Assembly: GCA_963718315.1 (NCBI GenBank) | Contig: CAVQZC010000013.1 | Coordinates: forward strand, 558,001 to 622,000 | Length of the DNA: 64,000 nt | Source: CAVQZC01 sp963718315 | GTDB taxonomy: Bacteria; Actinomycetota; Thermoleophilia; Gaiellales; JAICJC01 | Direction: 5' to 3' | Shown: one piece after another, positions 56,024-64,000 of the stretch | Layout: each line of letters begins with the position of its first letter | How positions within the stretch are numbered: the first letter of the stretch is position 1 | Translations under genes and position numbers: made by a program | The notes under the pieces: model-generated | Databases searched by the model: none | What the model was told of the DNA's origin: nothing | The model's input: only the letters and a program-made list of their open reading frames with translations

Positions 56024-56913
56024 GCCAGGTGGCGGGTGACGAAGTGCTTGACCACTCCGAGGTACGCGTCGGCGTCCTTCTCTTCGAGCAGTGCATGACT
56101 CGCGTTGCCGAAGATCACGAACTCGTTGTCAGGTATCAGCTCGGCCATCACCCTGTGTGATTCGACGCTCACCATGTCGTGCCACCCAGCGACGATCAAG
56201 GTCGGCGCCACGATCTCCGCGAGGCGTTCGGTGACGTCCCAGTCGCGGAGGTTCCCCGTACACATGAACTCGTTCGGGCCCCACATCACCTGGTAGGCCG
56301 GCCCCAGATCGGACATGTGCGGGAGGACGTCGCGCCGCAGCTCCTCCAGCGAACGGGCGGGGTCAAACGGCGACGATCGCCTGAAGTGCGCCGCGTACAC
56401 CCGCTCTACTGCGGCGAGGTAGTCCGGGTGCTCGAACTCGGACGCAGACTCATGCAGAAGCAAGGGGGCGAGTGTGTCGCTGTCGAGCTCGGACCGTAGG
56501 CGGGTCATACCCCGCAGCTCGTCGAACACGGACGCGCCCGCGTTCGAAACGCAGAGTGTGCGTACGGCATCGGGGTGGTCGAGCGTGTACTGCAGGCCGA
56601 GGAACCCGCCCCAGGATCTGCCGACCAGGTGCATCTGGCCGAGGTCGAGCTGCGCCCGTAGCTCCTCCAGCTCCGACACGAAGCGAGCCATCGTCCACAG
56701 AGAAGGATCGTCCGGGCGCTCCGACCGCCCACCGCCCAGCTGATCGTAGAGCACCACCTGCAACGAGTCGTCGGAGAGCTCTGCGAATCGCCTCAGGCTC
56801 GTCAGATCTCCGCCGGGTCCTCCGTGCAGACCAACGAGCGAGTTCGGCGCATGCCCGTGGATCTGGTAGTAGATCTCGTGCCCGCCGGTGATCTCGAGTC
56901 GCCCCTCACGCAT
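56020..56913 (-). CDS. proline iminopeptidase-like (S33) alpha/beta hydrolase
   Basis: A 297-residue hydrolase with the S33 signatures HGGPGG at about 30-35 (oxyanion), VGRSWGGFLGLQYTLDHPDAV (nucleophile serine in GRSWGG), WHDMVSVESHRV (acid) and NASHALLEEKD (His). Family members remove N-terminal proline or hydrolyse amides and esters. It is the only minus-strand enzyme of this region besides the CoA-transferase and shares a divergent promoter region with the IclR gene. Confidence 0.87.
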   Translation of the reverse strand: MREGRLEITGGHEIYYQIHGHAPNSLVGLHGGPGGDLTSLRRFAELSDDSLQVVLYDQLGGGRSERPDDPSLWTMARFVSELEELRAQLDLGQMHLVGRSWGGFLGLQYTLDHPDAVRTLCVSNAGASVFDELRGMTRLRSELDSDTLAPLLLHESASEFEHPDYLAAVERVYAAHFRRSSPFDPARSLEELRRDVLPHMSDLGPAYQVMWGPNEFMCTGNLRDWDVTERLAEIVAPTLIVAGWHDMVSVESHRVMAELIPDNEFVIFGNASHALLEEKDADAYLGVVKHFVTRHLA

Positions 56914-56982
56914 GGGCTACAACGATCCGACCGGCTGGCAGACGACGTACGACTCGTGTTTGCAGATGGTGAAACAAAACTA

Positions 56983-57001
56983 CGATATGCTGAGCGTATC
57001 G
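56983..57001. promoter_or_regulatory. candidate IclR operator between divergent genes
   Basis: CGATATGC-TGA-GCGTATCG: two 8-base arms matching 7 of 8 around a 3-base centre. It lies 69 bases upstream of the hydrolase ATG and 56 bases before the IclR ATG, in a patch clearly richer in A+T than its surroundings. Confidence 0.45.
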
Positions 57002-57057
57002 AATGGTCATGACGCGTGCAACGAGAGATCCAGGCCGGTGGCCACCCAGGGGGCGCG

Positions 57058-57813
57058 ATGGCGACTGAGACGAAGCCGACCCTGATCCGGTCTGTCGCGC
57101 GTGCGTCTCGCATCCTCCTGCACCTCGCACGCCAGGGAGACCCGGCGACCGCGAAGGAGACGGCGGCCGCGCTCGACATGCATATCGCGACCACCTACCA
57201 CCTGCTCAACACGCTGGTCGCCGAGGGCCTGGTGACAAAGGACGCCGGACGGCGATACACCCTCGGCCCGCGAGTGGGTGAGCTCTCGGACGCCTTCGAC
57301 CGTCAACTCGCTCCACCAGAGATATTGCTCGTCGGGCTGCGACGGCTCGCCCAGGATTGCGGGGAGACCTCCTATCTGAGCGCGTGGCGTCAAGGCGAGA
57401 TCTCGGTGCTGGCGTCCATTGAGGGAAGCCACGCCGTGCGCGTCGGCGTCTTGCACCGGGGTATGCGCGGGGACGCTCACGCCCGAGCCTCCGGCAAGCT
57501 CCTGCTCGCGCACGCAACGGCGGAGGCGCGCGATGCGTACTTCGCCAAGCACCCCATCCGCAGCGTCACACCGCACACGATCGTGGACCTCGACGACCTC
57601 AATGCGGAGTTCCAGCGGATCCGCGACCGTGGATACTCGACTGACGACGGCGAGTTCGCCGAGGGCGTCGCCTGCGCCTCGGCGCCGGTGACGAGCAACG
57701 GCCAGGTGACGGCCGCGTTCACGGTCTCGGCGCCGACCGGCCGCTTTGCCGAAACACAAGACGACCTGATCGCACAGCTCGTCCAGGCGGCGAAGGCGGC
57801 GTCCACGCAGTGA
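57058..57813 (+). CDS. IclR family transcriptional regulator
   Basis: A 251-residue regulator. The N-terminal winged helix covers about 8-75 (SVARASRILLHLARQGDPATAKETAAALDMHIATTYHLLNTLVAEGL). The C-terminal ligand-binding domain shows GETSYLSAWRQGEISVLASIEG, HARASGKLLLAHAT and IRDRGYSTDDGEFAEGVACASAPV. IclR proteins usually control adjacent catabolic genes. The ATG at 57058 has AGGGGG 6 bases upstream. Its stop overlaps the SDR start by GTGA. Confidence 0.92.
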   Translation: MATETKPTLIRSVARASRILLHLARQGDPATAKETAAALDMHIATTYHLLNTLVAEGLVTKDAGRRYTLGPRVGELSDAFDRQLAPPEILLVGLRRLAQDCGETSYLSAWRQGEISVLASIEGSHAVRVGVLHRGMRGDAHARASGKLLLAHATAEARDAYFAKHPIRSVTPHTIVDLDDLNAEFQRIRDRGYSTDDGEFAEGVACASAPVTSNGQVTAAFTVSAPTGRFAETQDDLIAQLVQAAKAASTQ

Positions 57814-58562
57814 CCGGCAGCGGGGAACGGCCGGGCACGATCGTGGTCACGGGTGGTAGCAGTGGGATCGGGCAGGCCGTGGTCGTGGAACTGTGCAACT
57901 CCACGGATCGGCAGTGCGCGATTCTCGACCTCAAAGCCATCGAGCCCGCGAACGCCGATCGCTGCCTGTCGGTCGCCTGCGACGTGACAGAGCCGTCGCA
58001 GGTGCGCGATGCAGTGGCGGCGGCCGCTGCCTGGGGCGGGCCGCTGGTCGGCCTCGTCAACTGCGCCGGGATCGCCGAGCATCGCCCCACATTCCAGCTC
58101 GAATACGCCGATTGGCACCGGGTGCTCGACGTGCACGTCGACGGCACCTTCCTGGTCAGCAAGGAGGTCGGCCGGCGAATGGCCGATACGGGCGGCGGGG
58201 CCATCGTCAACCTCGGATCGGTGGCCATGTCCGTCGGCTACCCCAACCGCCTCGCGTACTCGGCCGCGAAGGGGGCGATCGGCGCGATGACCCGCACGCT
58301 CGCCGTCGAGTGGGCGGAGCACGGGATCCGCGTCAACTGCGTCGCGCCCGGCTACATCGAGACACCCCTGGTCTCGACCCTCGTCGCCGAGGGTGGGATC
58401 GATGCAGAGCTCTACCGCGGCCTCCACGCCGTCAACCGGTTCGGGACGCCGGCCGAAGTTGCAGCCGTGATCGCCTTTCTGCTCTCGGACCGTGCGAGTT
58501 TCGTCACCGGCTCGGTGGTCGGGGTCGACGGTGGGTTCCTCGCGCTCAAGGTCCCCGGTTGA
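57810..58562 (+). CDS. short-chain dehydrogenase/reductase
   Basis: A 250-residue SDR: TIVVTGGSSGIGQAVV (NAD(P)-binding TGxxxGIG), LVNCAGIAEH, IVNLGSVAMSVGY with the serine, and catalytic YSAAKGAI (Tyr-x3-Lys), ending FVTGSVVGVDGGF. It oxidises or reduces an alcohol/keto group. It is coupled to the IclR gene, so both are in one operon. The substrate is unknown. Confidence 0.92.
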   Translation: MTGSGERPGTIVVTGGSSGIGQAVVVELCNSTDRQCAILDLKAIEPANADRCLSVACDVTEPSQVRDAVAAAAAWGGPLVGLVNCAGIAEHRPTFQLEYADWHRVLDVHVDGTFLVSKEVGRRMADTGGGAIVNLGSVAMSVGYPNRLAYSAAKGAIGAMTRTLAVEWAEHGIRVNCVAPGYIETPLVSTLVAEGGIDAELYRGLHAVNRFGTPAEVAAVIAFLLSDRASFVTGSVVGVDGGFLALKVPG

Positions 58563-58594
58563 CCGGTACCGTGCTGCGACGGGACGATGCGCTG

Positions 58595-59813
58595 CTAGCC
58601 GACCACGCCGCGCGCACGAAGGTCTGAGACCTCCGCCGCGGTGATCCCGAGCTCGGCGAGGATCTGATCCGAGTGCTCGCCGGCCCGGGGAGGAGTGGAC
58701 CGGGCGACCACACGGCCACCGTCGATCGAGACCGGCGCGGCTACCACCTTGAGATCGCTCACGGCGTGCCCAGGCATCGACCGCAGCATCTCGAGTGCAA
58801 CGGTCTGGGGGTGCACAGCGACCTGCGAGGTGTCCTGCACCGGCGCAGCGGGGACGCCGGCCGCGGACAGGCGCTCGAGCCACTCGCCCACCGACCCCTC
58901 GGCCAGTCGAGCTTGAATCTGGGCGGCCAGCTCCTCTCTGTTTGCCACCCGATCGGGGTTTGAGGCAAACCGTGTGTCACGGGGCAGATCGGTGCGACCG
59001 ATGACGTCGCACAGTCGCGCGAACTGAGAGTCGTTGGATGCGGCGATCACCAGCCAGCCGTCCGTCGCCTCAAACGCTTGATAGGGGGCGACGCTGGGAA
59101 ACGCCGACCCGACCCGGCCGGGGATCTCGCCGGAACCGAGATAGCCCACGAGGTGGTACCCCATCCAACTGATCGCAGCCTCGTACAACGATGTGTCGAC
59201 GAGCCGGGCGCGCGGCTCCTCGTCATTGGCTCGCAGGGCCGCCAGAATGCCGACCACCGCCCAGAGTCGCAGTCCCCTGGTCGATCACCGAGACCCCTGC
59301 GCGGACCGGCGGACTCCCAGGCTCACCGGTCACGCTCATGATCCCGCCGGCCGCCTGCATGAGCGGGTCGTACCCCGGCTGCGCGCGCTGCGGTCCGACC
59401 GCCCCGTACGCGCCGATAGCGCAATACACGATGGACGGTCGGAGACGCTTGACGTCGTCGAATCCGAGGCCCAGCTCGTCGCAGAGCCCGGGTCGCAGGC
59501 TCTCCACGAAGATGTCGCTGCGCGCCGCCAGTCTGCGAGCGATCCCGACACCCTGGTCGGTGCGAAGGTCGATCTGGATGGAGCGCTTGCCTGCATTCAT
59601 CGCAAGGAACATCGCGCTGTCTGCGCCCCAGGACGGCGGCCCCCATGACCGGCTGTCATCACCGGATCCGGGTCGCTCCACCTTGATCACCTCGGCGCCG
59701 AGCGCACCCAGCAGCTGGGTGCAGAAAGGGCCTGCGACCGAGCTCGTCAGGTCGAGGACACGGATGCCGTGGAGGGGGAGCTGGTCGACCGAGCGGTGGC
59801 TGCCCACGGGCAT
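58595..59813 (-). CDS. CaiB/BaiF family (type III) CoA-transferase, frame broken once
   Basis: A CoA-transferase of about 405 residues that moves CoA between acids. The N-terminal half shows IRVLDLTSSVAGPFCTQLLGALGAEVIKVERPG, the aspartate-containing stretch FLAMNAGKRSIQIDLRTDQG and GYDPLMQAAGGIMSVTGEPG. The C-terminal half shows YEAAISWMGYHLVGYLG, AFEATDGWLVIAASNDSQF and VGEWLERLSAAGVPAAPV. The frame shifts at about 59255-59270 between DQGT and LWAVVGILAAL: one extra G restores continuity. It would activate or recycle an acid as a CoA thioester for the acyl-CoA dehydrogenase. Confidence 0.85.
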
Positions 59814-59892
59814 TACGACGAGGATACTCCATGAATCCCAGAGGATCCCCGCGACGTCAGTCGTTCAGATCGTGAAAGCACTAGTCACAATA

Positions 59893-59921
59893 TTGACACG
59901 TAACGGGAGCCTCGGTAGCAT
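59893..59921 (+). promoter_or_regulatory. strong predicted sigma70-type promoter of the E1/acyl-CoA dehydrogenase operon
   Basis: A perfect -35 TTGACA, a 17-base spacer and -10 TAGCAT. Transcription would start near 59929, leaving a leader of about 77 bases before ATG 60006. This is the best consensus promoter I see in the window. Confidence 0.6.
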
Positions 59922-60005
59922 GGCGCGCGTGACCTGCTGCCCAACCAGCGTGGGCTTTGCCCATGGATCCCAACCACCTCCACGCCGCGGAGGCATCGGG
60001 CGGTC

Positions 60006-60965
60006 ATGAGCGCCAGCGGTGCCTCGCAGCTCGAGGCCGACCTCGCTTTGATGTGGAGAATCAGGCTGTTCGAGGACGAGGTTCAGCGGCTGTTCACGCA
60101 GAATCTGGTGCACGGCAGCACCCACCTGTGCCAGGGTCAGGAAGCAGTGTCAGTTGGCGTGTGCGGCAGCCTGGCGCACGGCGACGTCACCACCTGCACC
60201 TACCGCGGACACGGAGCGCTGATAGCGATGGGCGCGCCGCTCGAGCGCTGTTTCGGCGAGATCCTGGGCCGGGCCGAAGGCCTCTGCAAGGGCAAGGGCG
60301 GGTCCATGCACCTGGCGGCCCACGATCGCGGGGCGCTGGGGTCGTTCGCCGTTGTCGGGGCAGGAATTCCGGTCGCTGTGGGAGCTGCGCTCTCGGCCAA
60401 GCTCCAGTCACAGGACACCGTCGCACTCACGTTCTTCGGGGACGGGGCCACCAACATCGGAGCGTTCCACGAGAGTCTGAACCTCGCGGCAATCTGGCGC
60501 CTGCCCTGCGTGTTTGTCTGCGAGAACAACCTCTACGGTGAGTACTCACCGATCGCCACCACAACCCCGATCGACCGTCTGGCAGACCGCGCGGCCGGCT
60601 ACGGCATCCCCGGGGTGCAGGTCGACGGTAACGACGTGACGGCCGTGCGGGATGTCGCGGCGGCCGCCGTCGAACGCGCCCGGCGCGGGTCGGGCCCGAC
60701 CCTGATCGAGGCCAGGACCTATCGCCAGGCCGGGCACTCGAGGTCGGACCCTGGCGCCTACCGGCCTGACGGCGAGCTGGAGCTCTGGAAGCTGCGCGAC
60801 CCTCTGGTGCTGGCCGCGAATGCGCTCCAGGAGATGGGCTACAGCGACCCCGAGCTCGACCGCATCCGCGGTGAGGCGGAAGTTGCGGTTCGTGAGGCCC
60901 GGGATACGGCCGTCGCCTGGCAGCCACCCTCCCTCGAATCACGGTTCGAGGACGTCCTCGCGTGA
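60006..60965 (+). CDS. TPP-dependent dehydrogenase E1 alpha subunit (acetoin/2-oxoacid type)
   Basis: A 319-residue E1 alpha. The TPP motif begins GDGATN at 145-150 and ends with CENN; other family motifs are THLCQGQEAVSVG, RGHGALIAMG, GKGGSMHLA and the RQAGHSRSDPGAYRP loop. It decarboxylates a 2-oxoacid or cleaves acetoin with E1 beta and E2. No E2/E3 genes are visible, so they must be further downstream or elsewhere. It is more like acetoin dehydrogenase AcoA in length and layout than the E1 at the left edge. Its stop overlaps E1 beta (GTGA). Confidence 0.9.
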   Translation: MSASGASQLEADLALMWRIRLFEDEVQRLFTQNLVHGSTHLCQGQEAVSVGVCGSLAHGDVTTCTYRGHGALIAMGAPLERCFGEILGRAEGLCKGKGGSMHLAAHDRGALGSFAVVGAGIPVAVGAALSAKLQSQDTVALTFFGDGATNIGAFHESLNLAAIWRLPCVFVCENNLYGEYSPIATTTPIDRLADRAAGYGIPGVQVDGNDVTAVRDVAAAAVERARRGSGPTLIEARTYRQAGHSRSDPGAYRPDGELELWKLRDPLVLAANALQEMGYSDPELDRIRGEAEVAVREARDTAVAWQPPSLESRFEDVLA

Positions 60966-61936
60966 CCGAGCTCTCGCTGCGTGACGCGGTTCGAGCGGCG
61001 CTCGCTGACGAACTGCGGTCGGACGATCGAGTCTTTTTGCTCGGTGAGGACATCGCCCAGGCCGGCGGCGTGTTCAAGGCGACTGTCGGGCTGGTCGACG
61101 AGTTCGGGGCGGAGCGGGTGCGGGATACGCCGATCTCCGAGGTCGCGATCATCGGCGCTGCCATGGGGGCGGCGCTGACCGGGATGCGCCCCGTCGTGGA
61201 TCTGATGTTCGCGGACTTCGCGGCCGTCGCCTTCGATCAGATCGTCAACCAGGCCGCCAAGCATCGCTACCTCACCGGCGGGCAGTGCGACGTGCCGCTC
61301 ACAATCCGGATGGCGAACGGCGCTGGGGCGGGCTTCGGCGCCCAGCACTCCCAGAGCGTCGACTCGTGGCTGTACGGGACGGCCGGCCTGTTGGTCGTGG
61401 CGCCCGCGACACCGGCCGACGCCTACGGCCTGCTGCGCTCCTCGATCCAGGAGCCGAACCCCGTCGTCTTTCTGGAGCACAAGGCCATGTATGGCCTGAC
61501 GGGGCCGGTGCAGGATCCTCCAGCAGCGGTTGCCCTGGGGAAGGCGAGAATCGCGCGCGAGGGCGACGCCGTGACCGTCGTTGCATCGCAGCTGATGGTC
61601 CACCGTGCCCTGGACGCGGCTGAACTCCTGGCCGAGGAGGGCATCTCGGTCGAGGTGGTGGACCTGCGCACGATCTGGCCGCCTGACCTGACTACCATCG
61701 CTACCAGCGTGAAGAAGACCGGGCGCATCGTGGTGGTCGAGGAGGCGACACCCGCCGGCGGGTGGTCGTCGGCGCTGATCGTCGAGGTGCTGGACGCCGT
61801 CTTCGACCACCTTGACGCCGCGCCGCAGCGCGTGACGGGAGATCCAACTCCGATTCCGTACGCTGCCGCCCTTGAGGCGGCATGGATGCCGGACGCCGCC
61901 CGGATCGCAGCCCGCATTCGCTCCACGGTGGGATGA
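60962..61936 (+). CDS. TPP-dependent dehydrogenase E1 beta subunit
   Basis: A 324-residue transketolase-like subunit: LRDAVRAALADELRSDDRVFLLGEDI, RVRDTPISEVAIIGAAMGAALTGMRPVVDLMFADF, GQCDVPLTIRMANGAG, and the C-terminal domain GISVEVVDLRTIWPPDLTTI with VVVEEATPAGGWSSAL. It forms the alpha2beta2 E1 with the upstream gene. ATGA overlap with the acyl-CoA dehydrogenase shows tight coupling. Confidence 0.92.
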   Translation: MTELSLRDAVRAALADELRSDDRVFLLGEDIAQAGGVFKATVGLVDEFGAERVRDTPISEVAIIGAAMGAALTGMRPVVDLMFADFAAVAFDQIVNQAAKHRYLTGGQCDVPLTIRMANGAGAGFGAQHSQSVDSWLYGTAGLLVVAPATPADAYGLLRSSIQEPNPVVFLEHKAMYGLTGPVQDPPAAVALGKARIAREGDAVTVVASQLMVHRALDAAELLAEEGISVEVVDLRTIWPPDLTTIATSVKKTGRIVVVEEATPAGGWSSALIVEVLDAVFDHLDAAPQRVTGDPTPIPYAAALEAAWMPDAARIAARIRSTVG

Positions 61937-63135
61937 CGCGCCCCACCACCTCCCACACCGACCCCTGGGAGCCAACGGCGCTCGAGCCGGCCGGGTGTGA
62001 CGAGATACGCTCGGCAGTGCGCGAGCTGTGCGCTCAGTTTCCGCCTGCATACTGGCGAGGGCTGGAGCCGGACGTCTACCCTGAGGAGTTCGTCGCTGCT
62101 CTGACGGAGGGAGGCTGGCTGGGCGCCCTGATACCGGAGGAGTACGGCGGCAGCGGCCTCGGGATCGCAGCAGCCAGCGTGATCCTGGAGGAGATCAACG
62201 CCTCCGGCGGGAACGCAGCGGCGGGTCACGCGCAGATGTACATCATGGGAGCGCTGGTGCGCCACGGCTCCCGTGAGCAATGCGACGCCTATTTGCCGCA
62301 ACTCGCGCGGGGCGAGCTCCGGCTCCAGGCCTTTGCAGTGACTGAGCCGACCGCCGGGTCGGACACGACGCAGATCCGCACGACTGCACGGCGAACCGGC
62401 GCCGGCTACACGATCCATGGGCAGAAGGTGTTCACCTCGCGCGCCCAGCATTCAGACCTGATGCTCGTGCTGGCTCGAACCAGTGACGGCGACCCGGCCG
62501 GCGCCGACCGCACGGCAGGCCTGTCGCTCTTCCTGGTCGACCTCAGAGCGGCCGGCGCCCAGCTCGAGATCCGCCCACTGCAGACGATGATGAACCACTC
62601 CACGACAGAGGTGTTCTTCGACAACCTGGAGGTGCCCGCCACGGCGCTGGTGGGACAGGAAGGGAGCGGCTTTCGTCATATCCTCGATGGGTGGAACGCG
62701 GAGCGGATCCTGATCGCCGCGGAGTGCGTCGGTGACGGACGGTGGTTCGTCGACCAGGCATCGCGCTACGCGTCCAGCCGCGTCGTGTTCGGCCAACCGA
62801 TCGGCGCCAACCAGGGCGTTCAGTTCCCGATCGCGCGCGCCTACGCCGCAATCAGGGCCGCCGACCTGATGCGTTTCGAGGCCGCCGTCCGCTTCGACGC
62901 CGGCCGCTCCTGCGGCGCCCAGGCGAACCTCGCGAAACTGCTTGCCTCCGAGGCGTCGTGGGCGGCCGCCAACGCGTGCATGGACACCTTTGGCGGCCAC
63001 GGTTTCGCCAGGGAGTCCGACGTCGAACGGAAGTTCCGGGAGACGCGCCTCTACACCATCGCCCCGATCTCGAACAATCTCGTCCTGGCATACCTCGGGC
63101 AGCATGTTCTGGACATGCCACGGTCGACCGGATGA
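61933..63135 (+). CDS. acyl-CoA dehydrogenase family flavoprotein
   Basis: A 400-residue acyl-CoA dehydrogenase: N-terminal helices, then GWLGALIPEEYGGSGLGIAAASVILEEI, FAVTEPTAGSDTTQIRT (FAD/substrate), TIHGQKVFTSRAQHSDLMLVL, and C-terminal CMDTFGGHGFARESDVERKFRETRLYTIAPISNN. The usual catalytic Glu of the EGT motif is replaced by the PISNN variant, which occurs in a known sub-branch of the family. It introduces a double bond into an acyl-CoA. It overlaps its neighbours by 4 bases on both sides. Confidence 0.9.
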   Translation: MTRPTTSHTDPWEPTALEPAGCDEIRSAVRELCAQFPPAYWRGLEPDVYPEEFVAALTEGGWLGALIPEEYGGSGLGIAAASVILEEINASGGNAAAGHAQMYIMGALVRHGSREQCDAYLPQLARGELRLQAFAVTEPTAGSDTTQIRTTARRTGAGYTIHGQKVFTSRAQHSDLMLVLARTSDGDPAGADRTAGLSLFLVDLRAAGAQLEIRPLQTMMNHSTTEVFFDNLEVPATALVGQEGSGFRHILDGWNAERILIAAECVGDGRWFVDQASRYASSRVVFGQPIGANQGVQFPIARAYAAIRAADLMRFEAAVRFDAGRSCGAQANLAKLLASEASWAAANACMDTFGGHGFARESDVERKFRETRLYTIAPISNNLVLAYLGQHVLDMPRSTG

Positions 63136-64000
63136 CCACCGGCTGGGTCTGGGACGAGCGGTACATGTGGCACGACCCGGGGCGCCGTGGGCGCTCGCTC
63201 GCCGGAGGCGAGTGGGTCGAGCCGGAGGATCACGCGGAGACCCCGGCGACGAAGCGGCGGTTCCGGAATCTGGTCGAAGTGAGCGGTCTGCTCGCCCATC
63301 TCGTCTCGGTCGATCCGCAGCCCGCCTCTCGCGAGTCGCTCCTCCGGGTTCATGACGCGGCGTACCTGGACAGGATCGCCCACGCGAGCGAGGAGGGGGG
63401 CGGCGATGCGGGCGAAAACGCCACGTTCGCACCAGGCGGATACGAGGTCGCAGCGCTGGCGGCCGGAGGGTGCATCGCCGCGGTCGACGCAGTGCTCGAT
63501 GGCCGGGTGGACAACGCGTACGCCCTCGTCCGGCCGCCGGGGCACCACGCGGAGGCTGACCGCGGCCGCGGATTCTGCCTGTTCGGAAACGTCGCAGTGG
63601 CGACCCGCCACGCGCAGGCTCAGCGCGGAATCGGCAGGGTGGCCATCGTCGACTGGGACGTTCACCACGGGAACGGGGCGCAGAAGCTGTTCTGGACGGA
63701 TCCGTCCGTTCTCACGCTCTCCGTACACCAGGACGGGTATTACCCGGCCGACTCCGGACGGGTCACGGAAGTCGGCGCGGACGGCGGGCGCGGGTACAAC
63801 ATCAACGTTCCGCTCCCGGCCGGATCTGGGGTGGGCGCATACAGCGAGGCGTTTCGCCAGGTGGTGGTGCCGGCGCTCCATGCCTACCGGCCGGAGCTGA
63901 TACTCGTCTCGTCCGGGCTTGACGCGAGTGCGCTCGAGCCTCAGGCACAGATGATGCTGCACAGTGACGGGTATCGAATGCTCGCCGAGCAGGTGCTGAC
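63132..64000 (+). CDS. histone deacetylase-like amidohydrolase (acetylpolyamine amidohydrolase/AcuC type), 3' end cut
   Basis: The first 289 residues of a class II HDAC-fold zinc hydrolase; the gene continues past the window. VRPPGHHAEADRGRGFCLFGNVAVA carries the catalytic histidines, IVDWDVHHGNGAQKLFWTDPSV the zinc ligands Asp and His, and LVSSGLDASALEP the third ligand. Bacterial members deacetylate acetylpolyamines or other acetylated small molecules, or acetyl-lysine. The ATG overlaps the acyl-CoA dehydrogenase stop, making it the fourth gene of the operon from 59893. Confidence 0.9.
   Translation, partial: MTTGWVWDERYMWHDPGRRGRSLAGGEWVEPEDHAETPATKRRFRNLVEVSGLLAHLVSVDPQPASRESLLRVHDAAYLDRIAHASEEGGGDAGENATFAPGGYEVAALAAGGCIAAVDAVLDGRVDNAYALVRPPGHHAEADRGRGFCLFGNVAVATRHAQAQRGIGRVAIVDWDVHHGNGAQKLFWTDPSVLTLSVHQDGYYPADSGRVTEVGADGGRGYNINVPLPAGSGVGAYSEAFRQVVVPALHAYRPELILVSSGLDASALEPQAQMMLHSDGYRMLAEQVL

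Overview
Very GC-rich DNA, dense genes, frequent GTG starts and many 4-base ATGA/GTGA stop-start overlaps point to a high-GC actinobacterium. An early-branching, environmental lineage such as Thermoleophilia is an inference from gene content, not something the sequence proves. About 64 protein genes, one tRNA and a few regulatory sites are supported. Both edges cut a gene: the tail of a 2-oxoacid dehydrogenase E1 alpha on the left and a histone-deacetylase-like amidohydrolase on the right.

Layout. 1-5.7 kb: E1 alpha tail, OsmC protein, an orphan Flp-type pilin, a lipoate-ligase-like protein, a geranylgeranyl-reductase-like flavoprotein. 5.7-13.7 kb (minus): glycolate oxidase glcD-glcE-glcF downstream of a large secreted protein, then aconitase. 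13.7-18.9 kb: small membrane genes, a 204-bp nested inverted repeat ahead of a YbaK-type deacylase, a remarkable beta-helix/Calx-beta/LPATG/class F sortase fusion, and GlpX fructose bisphosphatase. 18.9-25.9 kb: ADP-ribosylglycohydrolase, Nei glycosylase, Lhr helicase, MBL-fold hydrolase. 26-33 kb: small secreted or membrane genes, sigma factor coupled to an alkyltransferase, a fused siroheme decarboxylase, a c-type cytochrome, HAD phosphatase and serS. 33-41 kb: sedolisin protease, Amt transporter, TMEM175 channel, secreted propeller, a badly frameshifted gene, GNAT and tRNA-Ser. 41-53 kb: cell-envelope genes (two flippase-like membrane proteins, cytochrome b/methyltransferase/C39 operon, secreted phosphatase, lipoprotein) and an ArsR-SRPBCC-RibD stress cassette.

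53.3-64 kb is a coherent catabolic island: FAD amine oxidoreductase, class III aminotransferase, S33 hydrolase, IclR regulator, SDR, type III CoA-transferase, and an operon of E1 alpha, E1 beta, acyl-CoA dehydrogenase and HDAC-like deacetylase behind a near-consensus promoter. It looks like a pathway that removes an amine or acetyl group, oxidises the carbon skeleton and activates it to CoA; the substrate is not identifiable from sequence.

Two observations stand out. First, the sortase fused in one chain to a potential substrate carrying its own LPATG signal. Second, a 102-residue C-terminal module shared without gaps by two otherwise unrelated secreted proteins 37 kb apart. One caution: ten reading-frame breaks in six genes are all of the +1 type, which is more likely residual sequencing error than gene decay.
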